A stretch of DNA of 34,631 nucleotides. It comes from an uncultured Bacillota bacterium. Its GTDB lineage: Bacteria; Bacillota_I; Bacilli_A; Erysipelotrichales; Erysipelotrichaceae. The DNA lies in contig CASFYR010000029.1 in the NCBI GenBank assembly GCA_949298975.1, forward strand, positions 1 to 34,631. Direction: 5' to 3'. This document shows, in pieces, positions 16,380 through 26,232 of this stretch; position 1 is the first letter of the stretch; every line of letters begins with the position of its first letter. The notes under the pieces are model-generated. The model was not told the DNA's origin, made no database searches, and saw only the letters and a list, made by a program, of their open reading frames with translations. The position numbers were made by a program, and so were the translations under genes.

Positions 16380-17150
16380 ATGAATAGAATTAAAGCTCTG
16401 GCTTTTGATTTGGACGGCACTTTGATGCCTTATGGCTATGATAAGATCAGCGACGAAACAGTGGCGATCCTCAATTCTTTAAAAAACGACTATCGCTTGT
16501 TTTTGGTGACCGGACGTTTTGTTTTGGATCTTGACGATGTTAAAAAGATCAGTTTTGATATGATTATTGCCAACAACGGTCAGATCCTGGTAGATAATAC
16601 GGGCCAAAGGGAAGTAAACCGGCTGGATAAAAACGATATTATCAATCTGATCGAATACCTGAAACAAAGGTCGATCCCTGTGACCGTATATGAAGAGGAC
16701 TTTTGTTATCTGACGGCAGTCAACAAAAGAGCTGAGCTTTTCTATAATACCTTCGATATCAGCATGCCGCCGCTGAAAGATGAGATCACTGATATAAATA
16801 AAATCGTAATGATGACGGTCTTCGCTGAAGAGAAGGAAATAGCCCCCGTTTTAGAAATGATGACGGAAACCAAAGCGGTCGTCTGGAATGGCTTGAGTAT
16901 TGATCTTGTGCCCTTATACAGCGATAAAGGCCATGCTTTGATCAAAGCAGCGGCAAGACTGGCCATCAAAGGCGAAGAAATACTGTGTTTTGGTGATGGC
17001 GATAACGATATCAGCATGTTTAAGGTTTGCGGCTATAGCTGTGCTATGGCTGACGGCAATGAATTGCTAAAAAAGACAGCTACGGTCGTTAGATCAAATA
17101 TTATTGAAGGATTGAAATACTTTAAAATTATCAATGAGGAGAAGAAATGA
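16380..17150 (+). CDS. Cof-type HAD phosphatase
   Basis: 256 residues, the usual size for the Cof/HAD-IIB group. Motif I is FDLDGTLMPYG (nucleophile Asp10 and acid Asp12), motif II is VTGRF, and motif IV is FGDGDNDISMF, with Lys198 or a neighbouring lysine serving motif III. The cap domain lies between. Members dephosphorylate sugar phosphates, pyridoxal phosphate or flavin precursors; the substrate here is unknown. It starts right behind a -10 box without a ribosome site. The end overlaps the peptidase start by 4 nt (ATGA). Confidence 0.93.
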   Translation: MNRIKALAFDLDGTLMPYGYDKISDETVAILNSLKNDYRLFLVTGRFVLDLDDVKKISFDMIIANNGQILVDNTGQREVNRLDKNDIINLIEYLKQRSIPVTVYEEDFCYLTAVNKRAELFYNTFDISMPPLKDEITDINKIVMMTVFAEEKEIAPVLEMMTETKAVVWNGLSIDLVPLYSDKGHALIKAAARLAIKGEEILCFGDGDNDISMFKVCGYSCAMADGNELLKKTATVVRSNIIEGLKYFKIINEEKK

Positions 17151-18397
17151 AAGATCTGTTAAGTTTTATCAATATGTCGCCGACGGCCTTTAACGCGACG
17201 GCTAATTTTAGAAAAATCTTGCTTAAAATGGGTTATGAGGAATTAAGAGAAGATGAACACTATCAGTTTTCTGGCGGCGGCAAATACTTTGTTTGCCGCA
17301 ACATGAGCAGTATCATGGCTTTTACTCTGCCTAAAGATCCTGCCAAAACATATTTTAAGATCACAGCATCCCATACTGACTGTCCTTCCTTTAAGGTCAA
17401 ACCTTTACCGATCATCAAAGGCGATGGTTTTATCCGCTTGAATACTGAAAAGTATGGCGGAGCAATCCACTATACTTGGTTTGACCGGCCATTGTCATTA
17501 GCGGGCCGGCTCATCGTTAAAGAAGACCGGACGATAAAAACGATGGTCTTTGACTTAAAGGAACCATTTGCCATTATTCCTTCTTTGGCCATTCACATGA
17601 ACGGCGAAGTAAACAAGAATTTCGCTCCTGATCTGAAAACCGATCTTATACCGCTTTTGGATCTTGGCGATGATCTGGATCTGAATGCTTATCTGGGCAA
17701 TAAAGTGCAAAAGGAAGTCATCGGATATGATCTTTATCTTTATCCTTGTCAAACTGCGGTCATCTATGCCAACGATCGGCTTTTCTCGTCTTTTCATATC
17801 GACAATCTTGAATGTGCTTATCTTTCCTTTAAAGCTTTCATCGAAGCCAGAGAAAATGAGGCGATCAAGGTATGGGTCGCTTTTGATAATGAAGAGGTCG
17901 GATCCCTGAGCCGTCAGGGGGCTGACAGCGATTTCCTTTACGCTAACCTTAAGCGAATTACCCAAAAACTGAATCTGGACTTTTATTCTTTGCTGGCGCG
18001 TTCCTTTGTCGTATCTTGCGATAATGCCCATGCTTTGCATCCGAATCATCCGGAAAAGGCTGACCGGATCAACCGGCCGATGATCAATAAAGGTATCGTC
18101 ATCAAGCATAATGCCAATCAGTCCTATACCTCTGATGCTTTAAGTACCGCTGTATTTACCGAGATCCTGAAGCAAAACGAGATCCCTTATCAGTTTTTTA
18201 CCAACCGCAGCGATATGCGCGGCGGCAGCACCCTGGGCAACATTGCTAATTCCCATCTGTCTATCTTATCGATCGATATCGGTTTAGCTCAGCTGGCAAT
18301 GCATTCCTGCTTTGAAACTGCCGGACTTTTGGACGCCGAATACCTGTATCAGGGGTTAAAATGCTATTACAATACCAAAATAGTCATTCCCCGTTAA
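17147..18397 (+). CDS. M18-family aminopeptidase
   Basis: A 416-residue cytosolic metallo-aminopeptidase with two metal ions. Metal and catalytic motifs are intact: ASHTDCPSFKVKP (His/Asp), FDNEEVGSLSRQGADSDFL (catalytic Glu pair), SCDNAHALHPNHPEKAD, and the C-terminal HSCFETAG with the last metal His. Family members are tetrahedral dodecamers removing acidic or neutral N-terminal residues. The start ATG overlaps the HAD stop, and AGGAG lies just upstream. Last gene before the V-ATPase operon; no convincing terminator separates them. Confidence 0.94.
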   Translation: MKDLLSFINMSPTAFNATANFRKILLKMGYEELREDEHYQFSGGGKYFVCRNMSSIMAFTLPKDPAKTYFKITASHTDCPSFKVKPLPIIKGDGFIRLNTEKYGGAIHYTWFDRPLSLAGRLIVKEDRTIKTMVFDLKEPFAIIPSLAIHMNGEVNKNFAPDLKTDLIPLLDLGDDLDLNAYLGNKVQKEVIGYDLYLYPCQTAVIYANDRLFSSFHIDNLECAYLSFKAFIEARENEAIKVWVAFDNEEVGSLSRQGADSDFLYANLKRITQKLNLDFYSLLARSFVVSCDNAHALHPNHPEKADRINRPMINKGIVIKHNANQSYTSDALSTAVFTEILKQNEIPYQFFTNRSDMRGGSTLGNIANSHLSILSIDIGLAQLAMHSCFETAGLLDAEYLYQGLKCYYNTKIVIPR

Positions 18398-18425
18398 TTT
18401 GTATCTTTTTTAGATAATTTAGTTG

Positions 18426-18434
18426 TGCTATAAT
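18426..18434 (+). promoter_or_regulatory. Extended -10 promoter of the V-ATPase operon
   Basis: TGCTATAAT, a perfect TGn-TATAAT, lies 23 bp before the first gene of the operon, with AAGGAGG between. No clear -35. Confidence 0.6.
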
Positions 18435-18457
18435 GTTTCAGTTAAGGAGGGCGAAAT

Positions 18458-18769
18458 GTGGAACTAAAAGATATCAAAGAGTTGATCGATATCGACCATG
18501 AATGCATGGAACGGGTCGTTAAAGTCCATGACCGTAAACTGGCTATGATCGATGCGATCGAAAAAGAAAAAAAAGAAATCGCTGATACTACCTGGGCTGA
18601 GGTCAATCAAAAATTAGCTAAGACCAAGGCAGAGCTTGACGTCAAGATTGATAAAAGCGAAGTAGAAAGCGAAGAAGAGTTCATCCGCGTTTCAACTTTA
18701 CTAAAGGCCAAATATGAAGAAAACCGCGAAAAGTGGCTGAAGATAATGTTTGACCGTTGTGTTGAGTAA
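18458..18769 (+). CDS. Probable V-ATPase peripheral-stalk subunit (G/H-like)
   Basis: A 103-residue, almost wholly helical, highly charged protein with heptad-like spacing (IEKEKKEIADTTWAEV, LAKTKAELDVKIDKSEVE). It has no membrane segment, as expected for the coiled-coil partner of subunit E in the outer stalk. GTG start, chosen because AAGGAGG lies 7 nt upstream and the overlapping ATG frame stops after three codons. It leads the operon, where many bacterial V-ATPase clusters carry subunit G/H. Sequence similarity within this family is low, so the call rests on size, composition and position. Confidence 0.7.
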   Translation: MELKDIKELIDIDHECMERVVKVHDRKLAMIDAIEKEKKEIADTTWAEVNQKLAKTKAELDVKIDKSEVESEEEFIRVSTLLKAKYEENREKWLKIMFDRCVE

Positions 18770-18790
18770 GCGAAAGGAGGTTGGCAAAGC

Positions 18791-19825
18791 ATGAAAGCGA
18801 CATCCAATGCTCTGATCACCAAGACTCGGGCGATGTTTGCAAAAAGGCTTAAAGAAAATGATTATGTCAGCATGATGCAGAAAAAAAGCGTTTCTGACAT
18901 AGCTTCTTATTTAAAGAATGAAACATACTATGCCACCGCACTGGATGGCATAAACGAAAAAGCGCTCCATCGGGGCCAGTTAGAACTTCTGATCCGAAAT
19001 GATATTCTGTTTAAACTCGGTAAGATCCTGCGTTATTCGACCTCGATCCGTACCGGAGTTAGACAGACGATCATTTTACAGGCTGAGATCAATGTGATCC
19101 TCTCATCGATCCATTCCCTGCTTTCACGAGACTATGATGCGGTATTGGTCAAACTTCCGGTCGTTATTGAAAAAGAGATCAGTTTTGACATTAAAGCGGT
19201 AGCGAACGCTAAATCACTGGAGGAACTGAAGGAAGTTTTGAAAAATACGCCTTATGGCAAGATTATCGCTAATTATGTTACCCACGATGTTGATAATCTT
19301 GACTATGTCGGTTTAGAACAGGATATCTACAATTACTATCATGAATCGACTTTGAAGGTAGTTGAAGAGAGCTTTAAAGGAAAAGACCGCGAGAAGATCG
19401 AAGAATTGATCAAGACCGAGATCGAACTAGACAATGTGACCAAGATCTACCGTTTGAAGAAATACTTTAATATTTCCAATGACCGGATATCGACCCTGAT
19501 CACCCCGATCTATTCCCGTTTCAGCAAGAAGGATTTTGAAAATATGATCGCTGCTTCTGATTCGGAAATGATCTACAATTATTTAAAAGAATCATCATAT
19601 AAGAATTATCTGAAAGAAGATCACTTCTTATTCATCGAACATTCGACCAGTGTGATCAACTATCATATGAATCGCCGTCAGCTGATGTTTTCGACTGACG
19701 CCGATTCGGTACTATTGACCTATATCTATCTGATGGGTATTGAGATCAATAATATTATAGAGATCATTGAAGGTGTGCGCTACCGTGCGCCGACTGATCA
19801 GATAAGTAAGATGCTTATATATTAA
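18791..19825 (+). CDS. ntpC: V-type ATPase subunit C
   Basis: 344 residues, the normal length for the V/A-type subunit C (d) that caps the membrane ring and connects it to the central shaft. Typical features are the helical repeats, RTKAMFAKRL-like opening (KTRAMFAKRLKENDY), LELLIRNDILFKLGKI, and ETELDNVTKIYRLKKYF-type core (IKTEIELDNVTKIYRLKKYF). AAAGGAGG lies 10 nt before the ATG. In Enterococcus hirae this gene comes after ntpE; here it precedes subunit I. Confidence 0.93.
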   Translation: MKATSNALITKTRAMFAKRLKENDYVSMMQKKSVSDIASYLKNETYYATALDGINEKALHRGQLELLIRNDILFKLGKILRYSTSIRTGVRQTIILQAEINVILSSIHSLLSRDYDAVLVKLPVVIEKEISFDIKAVANAKSLEELKEVLKNTPYGKIIANYVTHDVDNLDYVGLEQDIYNYYHESTLKVVEESFKGKDREKIEELIKTEIELDNVTKIYRLKKYFNISNDRISTLITPIYSRFSKKDFENMIAASDSEMIYNYLKESSYKNYLKEDHFLFIEHSTSVINYHMNRRQLMFSTDADSVLLTYIYLMGIEINNIIEIIEGVRYRAPTDQISKMLIY

Positions 19826-19842
19826 GGGAGGAGTATTGTAAA

Positions 19843-21696
19843 GTGTCGATACGAAAGATGAAATTTGTAAAGACATCGACCGATCGCGACCATTTGGATG
19901 AGATGCTTGTTGAAGTGCTTAATTCAAAACTGTTATGCCCGGAGAGCGCCATCAATATCGTCAGCGATGAAGAAAATACCGGTGAACCGCTTGGCGAAGA
20001 CAATATTTATGCAGAATATGTCAATAGCTTAAAGAATCTGGCTCACAGCGTCGGTATCGAAGTCGGTGTCAAAAAAGAAGCGGACAGGACCTATGAGAAT
20101 GAAGAGATCGAAGCTTTTATCAAGGAGTTGTCGGATAAGCTCGAGATGTCAAACAGCGCCTCTGACGCTATGATGACCGAAGGGGATCAAAAAGCGTTAG
20201 ATATTCTCGGCGATTTCGATTACGAAAACATTCATAGCTGCCGCTACATCAAATTCGGTTTAGGCCGTTTGCCGAAAGATAGCTATAAGAAACTTACTTA
20301 TACTGAAAACCGCAATTTTGATCTTTGTGTTCTTAATCAGAACAAACAATATTATTGGGTATTATATGTAGCCAGCGATACTTACTATGGCGAAGTCAAG
20401 GAATTGTTTGAATCGCTGTTCTTTGAAGAAATCAGGATCCCGGATATCGATGTCAAGAAAATTGCTGAAGAATACGGCGAACGGATCCAGGATATCTATG
20501 CTTATTGTTTAGATAACGACAACCTGTATCAGCTGCATCAGTATTGTGTGGTCTATGAAGATGAAGAAACGGAAGCAAAGACCTATGAGATCTCCGGTTT
20601 CATGCCGGCTGACAAGGTCGATGAATATAAAAAGTATTTCTTAAACCTGCCAGTCAATATCATTGCGGAAGACCCGAAAGTCAGAAGCGATCTGAAAGTT
20701 CCGACCCTGCTTAAGAATTCCTGGTTCTTTAAACCGTTTGAAATGTTTGTGGAGATGTACTCGCTGCCGGATTATTATGACTTTGACCCAACCATTTTCT
20801 TTACCATCACTTATTGTTTGATGTTTGGCGTCATGTTCGGCGATCTGGGTCAGGGATTGATCTTATTCTTGGTCGGTACTTATCTGTATGATATCAAGAA
20901 GAAACCAAACAAGTTATTTGGCATCGTCGGCCGGATCGGTATCTTTGCCATGATCTTTGGTTTCCTGTTCGGATCGGTATTTGGCAATGAAGAGGTGCTG
21001 GTTCCGGTTCATCAGGCTTTATTCCATACAGAAGGCAAGCTGGTGGAAGTTATGGATCAGGAGTGGACAACCCGTCTTTTGATTTTCGCTATCGGTTTAG
21101 GCGTTGTCTTGTTGCTCATGAGCATGCTGATCAATATGTATAAGAATTTAAGACGGAAGGAATACGGCAAATTCTTGTTCAGCGTCAATGGCATAGCCGG
21201 ATTCGTCTTTTACAGTTATGTCGGTGTAATTTTAGCCAATACTTTTGGCGATATGGGGATGAACAATCTTTTGAGTGCTCCGTTCTTGATTGCTTTTGTG
21301 GCGGTACCGTTTATCTTATTCTTCTTTGAAGAACCGCTCTCACAGCTGCTTAAGCATCAGTCGATCAAACCGCATGAAGGCTGGGGCGGCTTTGTGGTTC
21401 AACATATCTTCGAGATGTTGACGATCGTTCTGGAGTTCGTTTCCAATACGATGTCGTTCTTGCGGATCGGCGGTTTCGTTTTGTCACACGCCGGAATGAT
21501 GCTTGTCGTCATGGTCTTGATGGATATTACCGGACATGCCGGAATCATCGTCTTTATCTTTGGAAATATCTTTGTTATGGCTCTTGAAGGTCTGATCGTC
21601 GGTATTCAGACCTTGCGGCTTGAATATTATGAATTATTCTCACGCTATTATGATGGCGGAGGCAAAAAGTACGAAGTACTTACATCTTTAAAATAG
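19843..21696 (+). CDS. ntpI: V-type ATPase subunit I (a-type stator)
   Basis: 617 residues: a soluble N-terminal half (to about 320) that holds the peripheral stalks, and a C-terminal half with about seven transmembrane helices. Family hallmarks are FFTITYCLMFGVMFGDLGQG at the start of the membrane part, FGFLFGSVFG, and LEFVSNTMSFLRIGGFVLSH, which carries the arginine that releases the ion from the rotor ring. GTG start; GGGAGGAG lies upstream and an in-frame upstream TTG is followed at once by a stop. With subunit K it forms the ion channel. Confidence 0.96.
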   Translation: MSIRKMKFVKTSTDRDHLDEMLVEVLNSKLLCPESAINIVSDEENTGEPLGEDNIYAEYVNSLKNLAHSVGIEVGVKKEADRTYENEEIEAFIKELSDKLEMSNSASDAMMTEGDQKALDILGDFDYENIHSCRYIKFGLGRLPKDSYKKLTYTENRNFDLCVLNQNKQYYWVLYVASDTYYGEVKELFESLFFEEIRIPDIDVKKIAEEYGERIQDIYAYCLDNDNLYQLHQYCVVYEDEETEAKTYEISGFMPADKVDEYKKYFLNLPVNIIAEDPKVRSDLKVPTLLKNSWFFKPFEMFVEMYSLPDYYDFDPTIFFTITYCLMFGVMFGDLGQGLILFLVGTYLYDIKKKPNKLFGIVGRIGIFAMIFGFLFGSVFGNEEVLVPVHQALFHTEGKLVEVMDQEWTTRLLIFAIGLGVVLLLMSMLINMYKNLRRKEYGKFLFSVNGIAGFVFYSYVGVILANTFGDMGMNNLLSAPFLIAFVAVPFILFFFEEPLSQLLKHQSIKPHEGWGGFVVQHIFEMLTIVLEFVSNTMSFLRIGGFVLSHAGMMLVVMVLMDITGHAGIIVFIFGNIFVMALEGLIVGIQTLRLEYYELFSRYYDGGGKKYEVLTSLK

Positions 21697-21716
21697 TATA
21701 TTGGGAGGAAGAAATT

Positions 21717-22142
21717 GTGAAGATGCTATTACCAGTTATTGCTGCTTTATTTATCGTTTGTCCGATCCTGTTGATGAAAAAAGGTATTAATAGGGACAAT
21801 GCTAAACGTCGTGTTTTATGTCAGATCGCTATGTTCGCCGGTGTATTCGCAATGACTTTGGTCGTTGGCGGCGTCAGCGTATTTGCTGAAGAAACAACTG
21901 CAACTGCTACCGCTTTTGACGGTTCGATCGCTCAGGGTCTTGGTTTCTTAAGTGCAGCTGTTGCTACCGGCTGTTCATCGCTTGGTGCCGGTATCGCTGT
22001 CGGCAGTGCTGCTCCGGCTGCTATCGGAGCTATCTCAGAAAACTCTGACAACTTCGGTAAAGCCATGATCTTCGTTGCCCTTGGTGAGGGTGTTGCGATC
22101 TATGGTCTATTGATTTCCATCCTGATTATCAACCAGTTATAA
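21717..22142 (+). CDS. ntpK: V-type ATPase subunit K (rotor proteolipid)
   Basis: 141 residues. The C-terminal part is a two-helix proteolipid: helix 1 GLGFLSAAVATGCSSLGAGI, loop AISENSDNFGKAM, helix 2 with the ion-binding glutamate Glu124 in FVALGEGVAIYGLLISIL. Before it come a hydrophobic segment and a second one ending VSVFAEE, which looks like a cleavable or extra-helix N-terminal extension; similar extensions are known in clostridial K subunits. GTG start with GGGAGG 8 nt upstream. Whether it carries Na+ or H+ cannot be decided by eye. Confidence 0.93.
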   Translation: MKMLLPVIAALFIVCPILLMKKGINRDNAKRRVLCQIAMFAGVFAMTLVVGGVSVFAEETTATATAFDGSIAQGLGFLSAAVATGCSSLGAGIAVGSAAPAAIGAISENSDNFGKAMIFVALGEGVAIYGLLISILIINQL

Positions 22143-22152
22143 GGAGCTGAAG

Positions 22153-22461
22153 ATGAAAGTCTTTTGTATCAGTGATAACATCGATACCCAGATGGGGATG
22201 CGCCTTGCTGGTATTGAGTCAGTAGTTTTGCATGAAAAAGACGAAGTAATCAAGGAATTAAACGCTCTGATCGAGCAGGACGATATCGCTATCATCCTGA
22301 TGACTACGAAGGTAGTTAATTTATGTCCGGAAATCATTTCCAAATATAAGTTAGAGCTCAAATCACCTTTATTAGTAGAGATCCCTGACCGTCATGGCAG
22401 CGCCAATATCGGTGAGACGATCGACTCTTACATCAGTGAAGCGATTGGGGTTAAATTGTAG
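22153..22461 (+). CDS. ntpG: V-type ATPase subunit F
   Basis: 102 residues, standard for the small central-shaft subunit F (ntpG in Enterococcus naming). Typical parts are the opening KVFCISDNIDTQMGMRLAGI, the central DDIAIILMTTKVVNL, and LKSPLLVEIPDRHGS. AAGGAG lies 6 nt before the ATG. It sits between K and E, while in the classical enterococcal order it follows C and precedes A. Confidence 0.94.
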   Translation: MKVFCISDNIDTQMGMRLAGIESVVLHEKDEVIKELNALIEQDDIAIILMTTKVVNLCPEIISKYKLELKSPLLVEIPDRHGSANIGETIDSYISEAIGVKL

Positions 22462-22472
22462 CGAGGTGCATG

Positions 22473-23042
22473 ATGGAAAATGAAATTTTAAATGGCATCG
22501 TTAAGGATGTTGAAGAACAGGTCGGACTGGTTATTGACCAGATCAATTACGAGATAGCACAGATGCATGATGAACAGATCACATTATTCAAGGAAGGTCT
22601 GCAAAAAGAGCAGGAAACTTATTTGGATAAAGAACTTGATGATCTGAAAATGCTGGCCGTAACGAAGAGTTCTAAAGCCAAACTAAAGACAAAGCGCGAT
22701 CTATTGGCTTTAAGAGAAGAAATGGTGGAGGCTCTGTTTACCGACCTAAAATTAAAATTGGATGATTTTGTAAATTCTGATGATTATGCCAAGATGATCG
22801 CCAAAAACCTTGAGGAATTAGAGGTTGACGGCGGTACTTTGGTCATCAGGGAAGAAGATAAACATTTATATGAAGAGTTCTTGAAGAATCATCAAGACGT
22901 TAAGTGTGAGGTCAGCAGATTTAAATTCGGTGGTTTTCGTTATGTAACCGAAAAACGCGATGCTGAATATGATTTCTCGCTTGACAGCCGCTATGATGAA
23001 CAGATCAGCTGGTTCAAGGACAATTCAGGATTTACTTTATAA
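22473..23042 (+). CDS. ntpE: V-type ATPase subunit E (peripheral stalk)
   Basis: About 189 residues: a long charged N-terminal helix (to about 110) that pairs with the G/H-type stalk subunit, and a globular C-terminal domain that grips the A/B head, ending in the typical DAEYDFSLDSRYDE-like strand/helix. The start is between adjacent ATG codons: GAGG at 22463-22466 is 3 nt from ATG 22470 but 6 nt from ATG 22473, so I prefer the second; the first adds one methionine. Confidence 0.9.
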   Translation: MENEILNGIVKDVEEQVGLVIDQINYEIAQMHDEQITLFKEGLQKEQETYLDKELDDLKMLAVTKSSKAKLKTKRDLLALREEMVEALFTDLKLKLDDFVNSDDYAKMIAKNLEELEVDGGTLVIREEDKHLYEEFLKNHQDVKCEVSRFKFGGFRYVTEKRDAEYDFSLDSRYDEQISWFKDNSGFTL

Positions 23043-23055
23043 GGAGGACTAGTAA

Positions 23056-24804
23056 ATGGAAAATCGAATTTATTCCATTAATGGTCCGGTTGTAACCGTT
23101 AAAGATACCAGTGATTTTTCAATGATGGAGATGGTTTATGTCGGTGAAAAGCGACTGATGGGTGAAGTTATCGGTATTACCAAAGATAAGACAACCATTC
23201 AGGTCTATGAATCGACGACCGGTTTGAAACCAAATGAGATCGTTGAAGGATCAGGCAGTCTCTTGTCAGTTACGCTGGGGCCTGGTATATTGACCAATAT
23301 TTTTGACGGTATTGAAAGACCGCTGAAGGATATTATGGCCACGGATGGCGCTTTTATTGCCGAGGGTCAAAATGTATCGGCTTTGGATGAAGAAAAGAAA
23401 TGGGAAACCAAGATCTTGGTTAAAGAAGGCGATGAAGTGACAGGCGGTATGATCTTTGCGACATGCCAAGAAACACCGCTTATTGAACATCGCTCTTTGG
23501 TACCACCGCAGGTTAGTGGTAAAGTCGTTGCAGTGGTGAAAGACGGCGCTTATACGATCAAGGATAGCCTGATAAAAGTTCAGGATGAAGCCGGTGAGAT
23601 CCACGAATTGGCGCTGGCACAGAAATGGCCGATCAAAATTGCCCGTCCGGTTAAAAACCGGCGGCCGATCTCGGTACCGCTGATCACCGGTCAAAGAGTA
23701 TTGGACACAACTTTCCCGATCGCCAAAGGTGGGGCAGCGGCCGTACCGGGCGGTTTTGGCGCCGGCAAGACCATGCTGCAACATCAGATCGCTAAATGGT
23801 GTGATGCCGATATTATCGTTTATGTCGGCTGCGGCGAACGTGGTAATGAGATGACCCAGGTTCTGGAAGAGTTCTCGAGCCTGGTTGACCCGAAGACCAA
23901 TAATCTGCTGCTTGACCGTACGGTGCTGATTGCCAATACTTCCAATATGCCGGTTGCTGCCCGTGAAGCGAGCATCTATACCGGTATTACCTTAGCAGAA
24001 TATTACCGTGATATGGGTTATCATGTTGCGATCATGGCCGATTCAACTTCCCGTTGGGCCGAGGCTTTAAGAGAGATCTCCGGCCGTCTTGAAGAGATGC
24101 CGGCCGAAGAAGGCTTCCCGGCTTATTTGCCATCCCGGATCGCCCAATTCTATGAAAGAGCCAGTTATGTTGATACTTTGTGCGGCAAAGAGGGTTCGGT
24201 TACGATCATTGGGGCTGTATCACCGCAAGGCGGTGATTTCTCCGAACCGGTTACCCAAAATACCAAACGTTTCGTTCGCTCATTCTGGGCGCTTGATAAA
24301 TCATTGGCTTATGCCCGTCACTATCCTTCGGTCAACTGGACGGAGTCATACAGTGAATATATCGATGATCTGAGTGATTGGTTTGATAAAAATGTCGCGG
24401 AAGATTTCTTGAAACTGCGCAGCGAGATCATCACGATCCTGCATGATGAAAGTGATTTGATGGAGATCGTTAAACTGATCGGTTCGGATGTTTTGCCGGA
24501 TGATCAAAAACTGACGATGGAACTGGCCCGGGTAGTCCGTGTCGGATTCTTACAGCAAAACGCTTTCCATCCGGATGATACTTATGTTCCGATCGAGAAA
24601 CAGTATAAGATGCTTAAAGTCATCTCTTATATGTATGCTCAGGGCAAGAAGGTCGTCGCTAAGCGTATCCCGGTCAGTTTGATAATTAAGACCGGTATCT
24701 TTGAAGATCTGATCAAGATCAAATATGATGTTCCAAACAACAATCTCGCTTTGCTGGATACTTATTTCGATAAGATCGATAAAGCATTGGCGAGCATAGA
24801 ATAG
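23056..24804 (+). CDS. ntpA: V-type ATPase catalytic subunit A
   Basis: The 582-residue catalytic subunit. Walker A is GGFGAGKT (Gly232-Thr239), preceded by the family-specific insertion of about 90 residues (residues about 110-200, with the motif [18 protein letters not shown] after it). Further motifs are [18 protein letters not shown] (catalytic Glu), [31 protein letters not shown] and [18 protein letters not shown]. All are intact, so the enzyme should hydrolyse ATP. AAGGAGG lies 8 nt before the ATG. Confidence 0.98.
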   Translation: MENRIYSINGPVVTVKDTSDFSMMEMVYVGEKRLMGEVIGITKDKTTIQVYESTTGLKPNEIVEGSGSLLSVTLGPGILTNIFDGIERPLKDIMATDGAFIAEGQNVSALDEEKKWETKILVKEGDEVTGGMIFATCQETPLIEHRSLVPPQVSGKVVAVVKDGAYTIKDSLIKVQDEAGEIHELALAQKWPIKIARPVKNRRPISVPLITGQRVLDTTFPIAKGGAAAVPGGFGAGKTMLQHQIAKWCDADIIVYVGCGERGNEMTQVLEEFSSLVDPKTNNLLLDRTVLIANTSNMPVAAREASIYTGITLAEYYRDMGYHVAIMADSTSRWAEALREISGRLEEMPAEEGFPAYLPSRIAQFYERASYVDTLCGKEGSVTIIGAVSPQGGDFSEPVTQNTKRFVRSFWALDKSLAYARHYPSVNWTESYSEYIDDLSDWFDKNVAEDFLKLRSEIITILHDESDLMEIVKLIGSDVLPDDQKLTMELARVVRVGFLQQNAFHPDDTYVPIEKQYKMLKVISYMYAQGKKVVAKRIPVSLIIKTGIFEDLIKIKYDVPNNNLALLDTYFDKIDKALASIE

Positions 24805-24813
24805 GAGGTCCTT

Positions 24814-26232
24814 ATGGCAAAACAAATTATAGGTTTGAGTGAAGTTAGCGGATCTCTTGTCGTGTACCGCAATGTAGAAAATGTCGCCAACGAAGAAGTG
24901 GTCGAGGTCGCTTTGAGCGATGGTACGACCAGGACCGGAAGGGTCGTTGAGATCGAAGGCGATAAGGTCGTTGTTCAGATGTTTGAAGGAACTCTGGGCA
25001 TTTCCAAAACCAACAATAAAACCAAATTCCTGGGTCATCCGATGGAGATTGCTTTATCCAAAGAGGTATTAGGCCGAATCTTTAACGGATCGGGCAAACC
25101 GATTGACGGTTTGGGCGATGTCTATGCCGAAAAGTTTGCCGATATCAACGGTAAACCGTTAAATCCGGTAGCCAGAGAATATCCGAAGAACTATATCTTA
25201 ACCGGTATCAGTGCCATTGATGGCTTAAATACTCTGATCCGTGGTCAAAAGCTGCCGATCTTCTCGGGTTCCGGTCTCCCGCATGATAAGCTGGCGGTAC
25301 AGATCGTCAAACAGGCGCAGCTGTCCGGCGATGATTCCGATAACTTCGCGATTGTCTTTGGCGCCATGGGCGTTAAAAACGATGTTGCCGATTTCTTCAA
25401 GCGATCATTTGAAGAAACCGGGGTTATGGAAAAGGTCTGTATGTTTGTCAACCTTTCCAACGACCCGATCATTGAAAGAACGATCACACCGCTTTGCGCT
25501 TTGACGACTGCTGAATATCTGGCTTATGAATGTGATATGCACGTATTGGTTATATTGACCGATATGACTTCATATTGTGAAGCATTGCGTGAGTTCTCAT
25601 CTTCCAAAGGCGAGATCCCGGGCCGTAAGGGCTATCCGGGCTATCTTTACTCCAACCTGGCTTCGATTTATGAAAGAGCCGGTATTGTTAAGGACGGCAA
25701 GGGTTCGGTCACCCAGATTCCGATCTTAACGATGCCTAACGATGATATCACCAATCCGGTACCGGATCTGACCGGTTATATTACCGAGGGTCAGATCGTT
25801 TTGGACCGCAATCTTCATTTAAACGGCATCTATCCGCCAATCGGCGCCTTACAGAGCCTTTCCCGTTTGATGAAGGATGGTATCGGTGAGGGTTATACCC
25901 GCAAAGACCATCAGGATGTCGCTAACCAGCTGTTTGCTTCCTATGCCAAAGTTATTGATGCGAGATCTTTAGCTTCGGTTATCGGTGAAGATGAATTGTC
26001 GGATACCGATAAGAAATATATCGAGTTTGGCCGGCTGTTTGAGAAAGTATTTATCGGTCAGGGCTTTAATACCAAGCGTTCCATTCAGGAAACGCTGAAT
26101 CTGGGCTGGGCCTTGCTTTCAACCTTGCCGAAGAGTGAACTTGACCGTCTTGATCCGGAAGTTATCAAACAGAATTACGATCCGATCCATGCACAAAACC
26201 GGATCGAACTGGCCACTAAAGGAGATAACTAA
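24814..26232 (+). CDS. ntpB: V-type ATPase regulatory subunit B
   Basis: 472 residues, the non-catalytic nucleotide-binding-like subunit. In place of the Walker A motif it has [16 protein letters not shown], as in all B subunits. Other hallmarks are [76 protein letters not shown] and the arginine-containing [20 protein letters not shown] region. The ribosome site is AGGAGG 5 nt before the ATG. The stop overlaps subunit D by 1 nt. Confidence 0.98.
   Translation: MAKQIIGLSEVSGSLVVYRNVENVANEEVVEVALSDGTTRTGRVVEIEGDKVVVQMFEGTLGISKTNNKTKFLGHPMEIALSKEVLGRIFNGSGKPIDGLGDVYAEKFADINGKPLNPVAREYPKNYILTGISAIDGLNTLIRGQKLPIFSGSGLPHDKLAVQIVKQAQLSGDDSDNFAIVFGAMGVKNDVADFFKRSFEETGVMEKVCMFVNLSNDPIIERTITPLCALTTAEYLAYECDMHVLVILTDMTSYCEALREFSSSKGEIPGRKGYPGYLYSNLASIYERAGIVKDGKGSVTQIPILTMPNDDITNPVPDLTGYITEGQIVLDRNLHLNGIYPPIGALQSLSRLMKDGIGEGYTRKDHQDVANQLFASYAKVIDARSLASVIGEDELSDTDKKYIEFGRLFEKVFIGQGFNTKRSIQETLNLGWALLSTLPKSELDRLDPEVIKQNYDPIHAQNRIELATKGDN

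Noticed and set aside
18398-18425. Terminator between the aminopeptidase and the V-ATPase operon
   Set aside because: TATCT/AGATA around a T-rich loop is a very short stem with no T-run after it, so read-through cannot be excluded.
21717-21890. N-terminal extension of subunit K as a gene fusion or separate gene
   Set aside because: Similar hydrophobic extensions are known on K subunits of clostridial V-ATPases, and the only ribosome site is upstream of the full frame.
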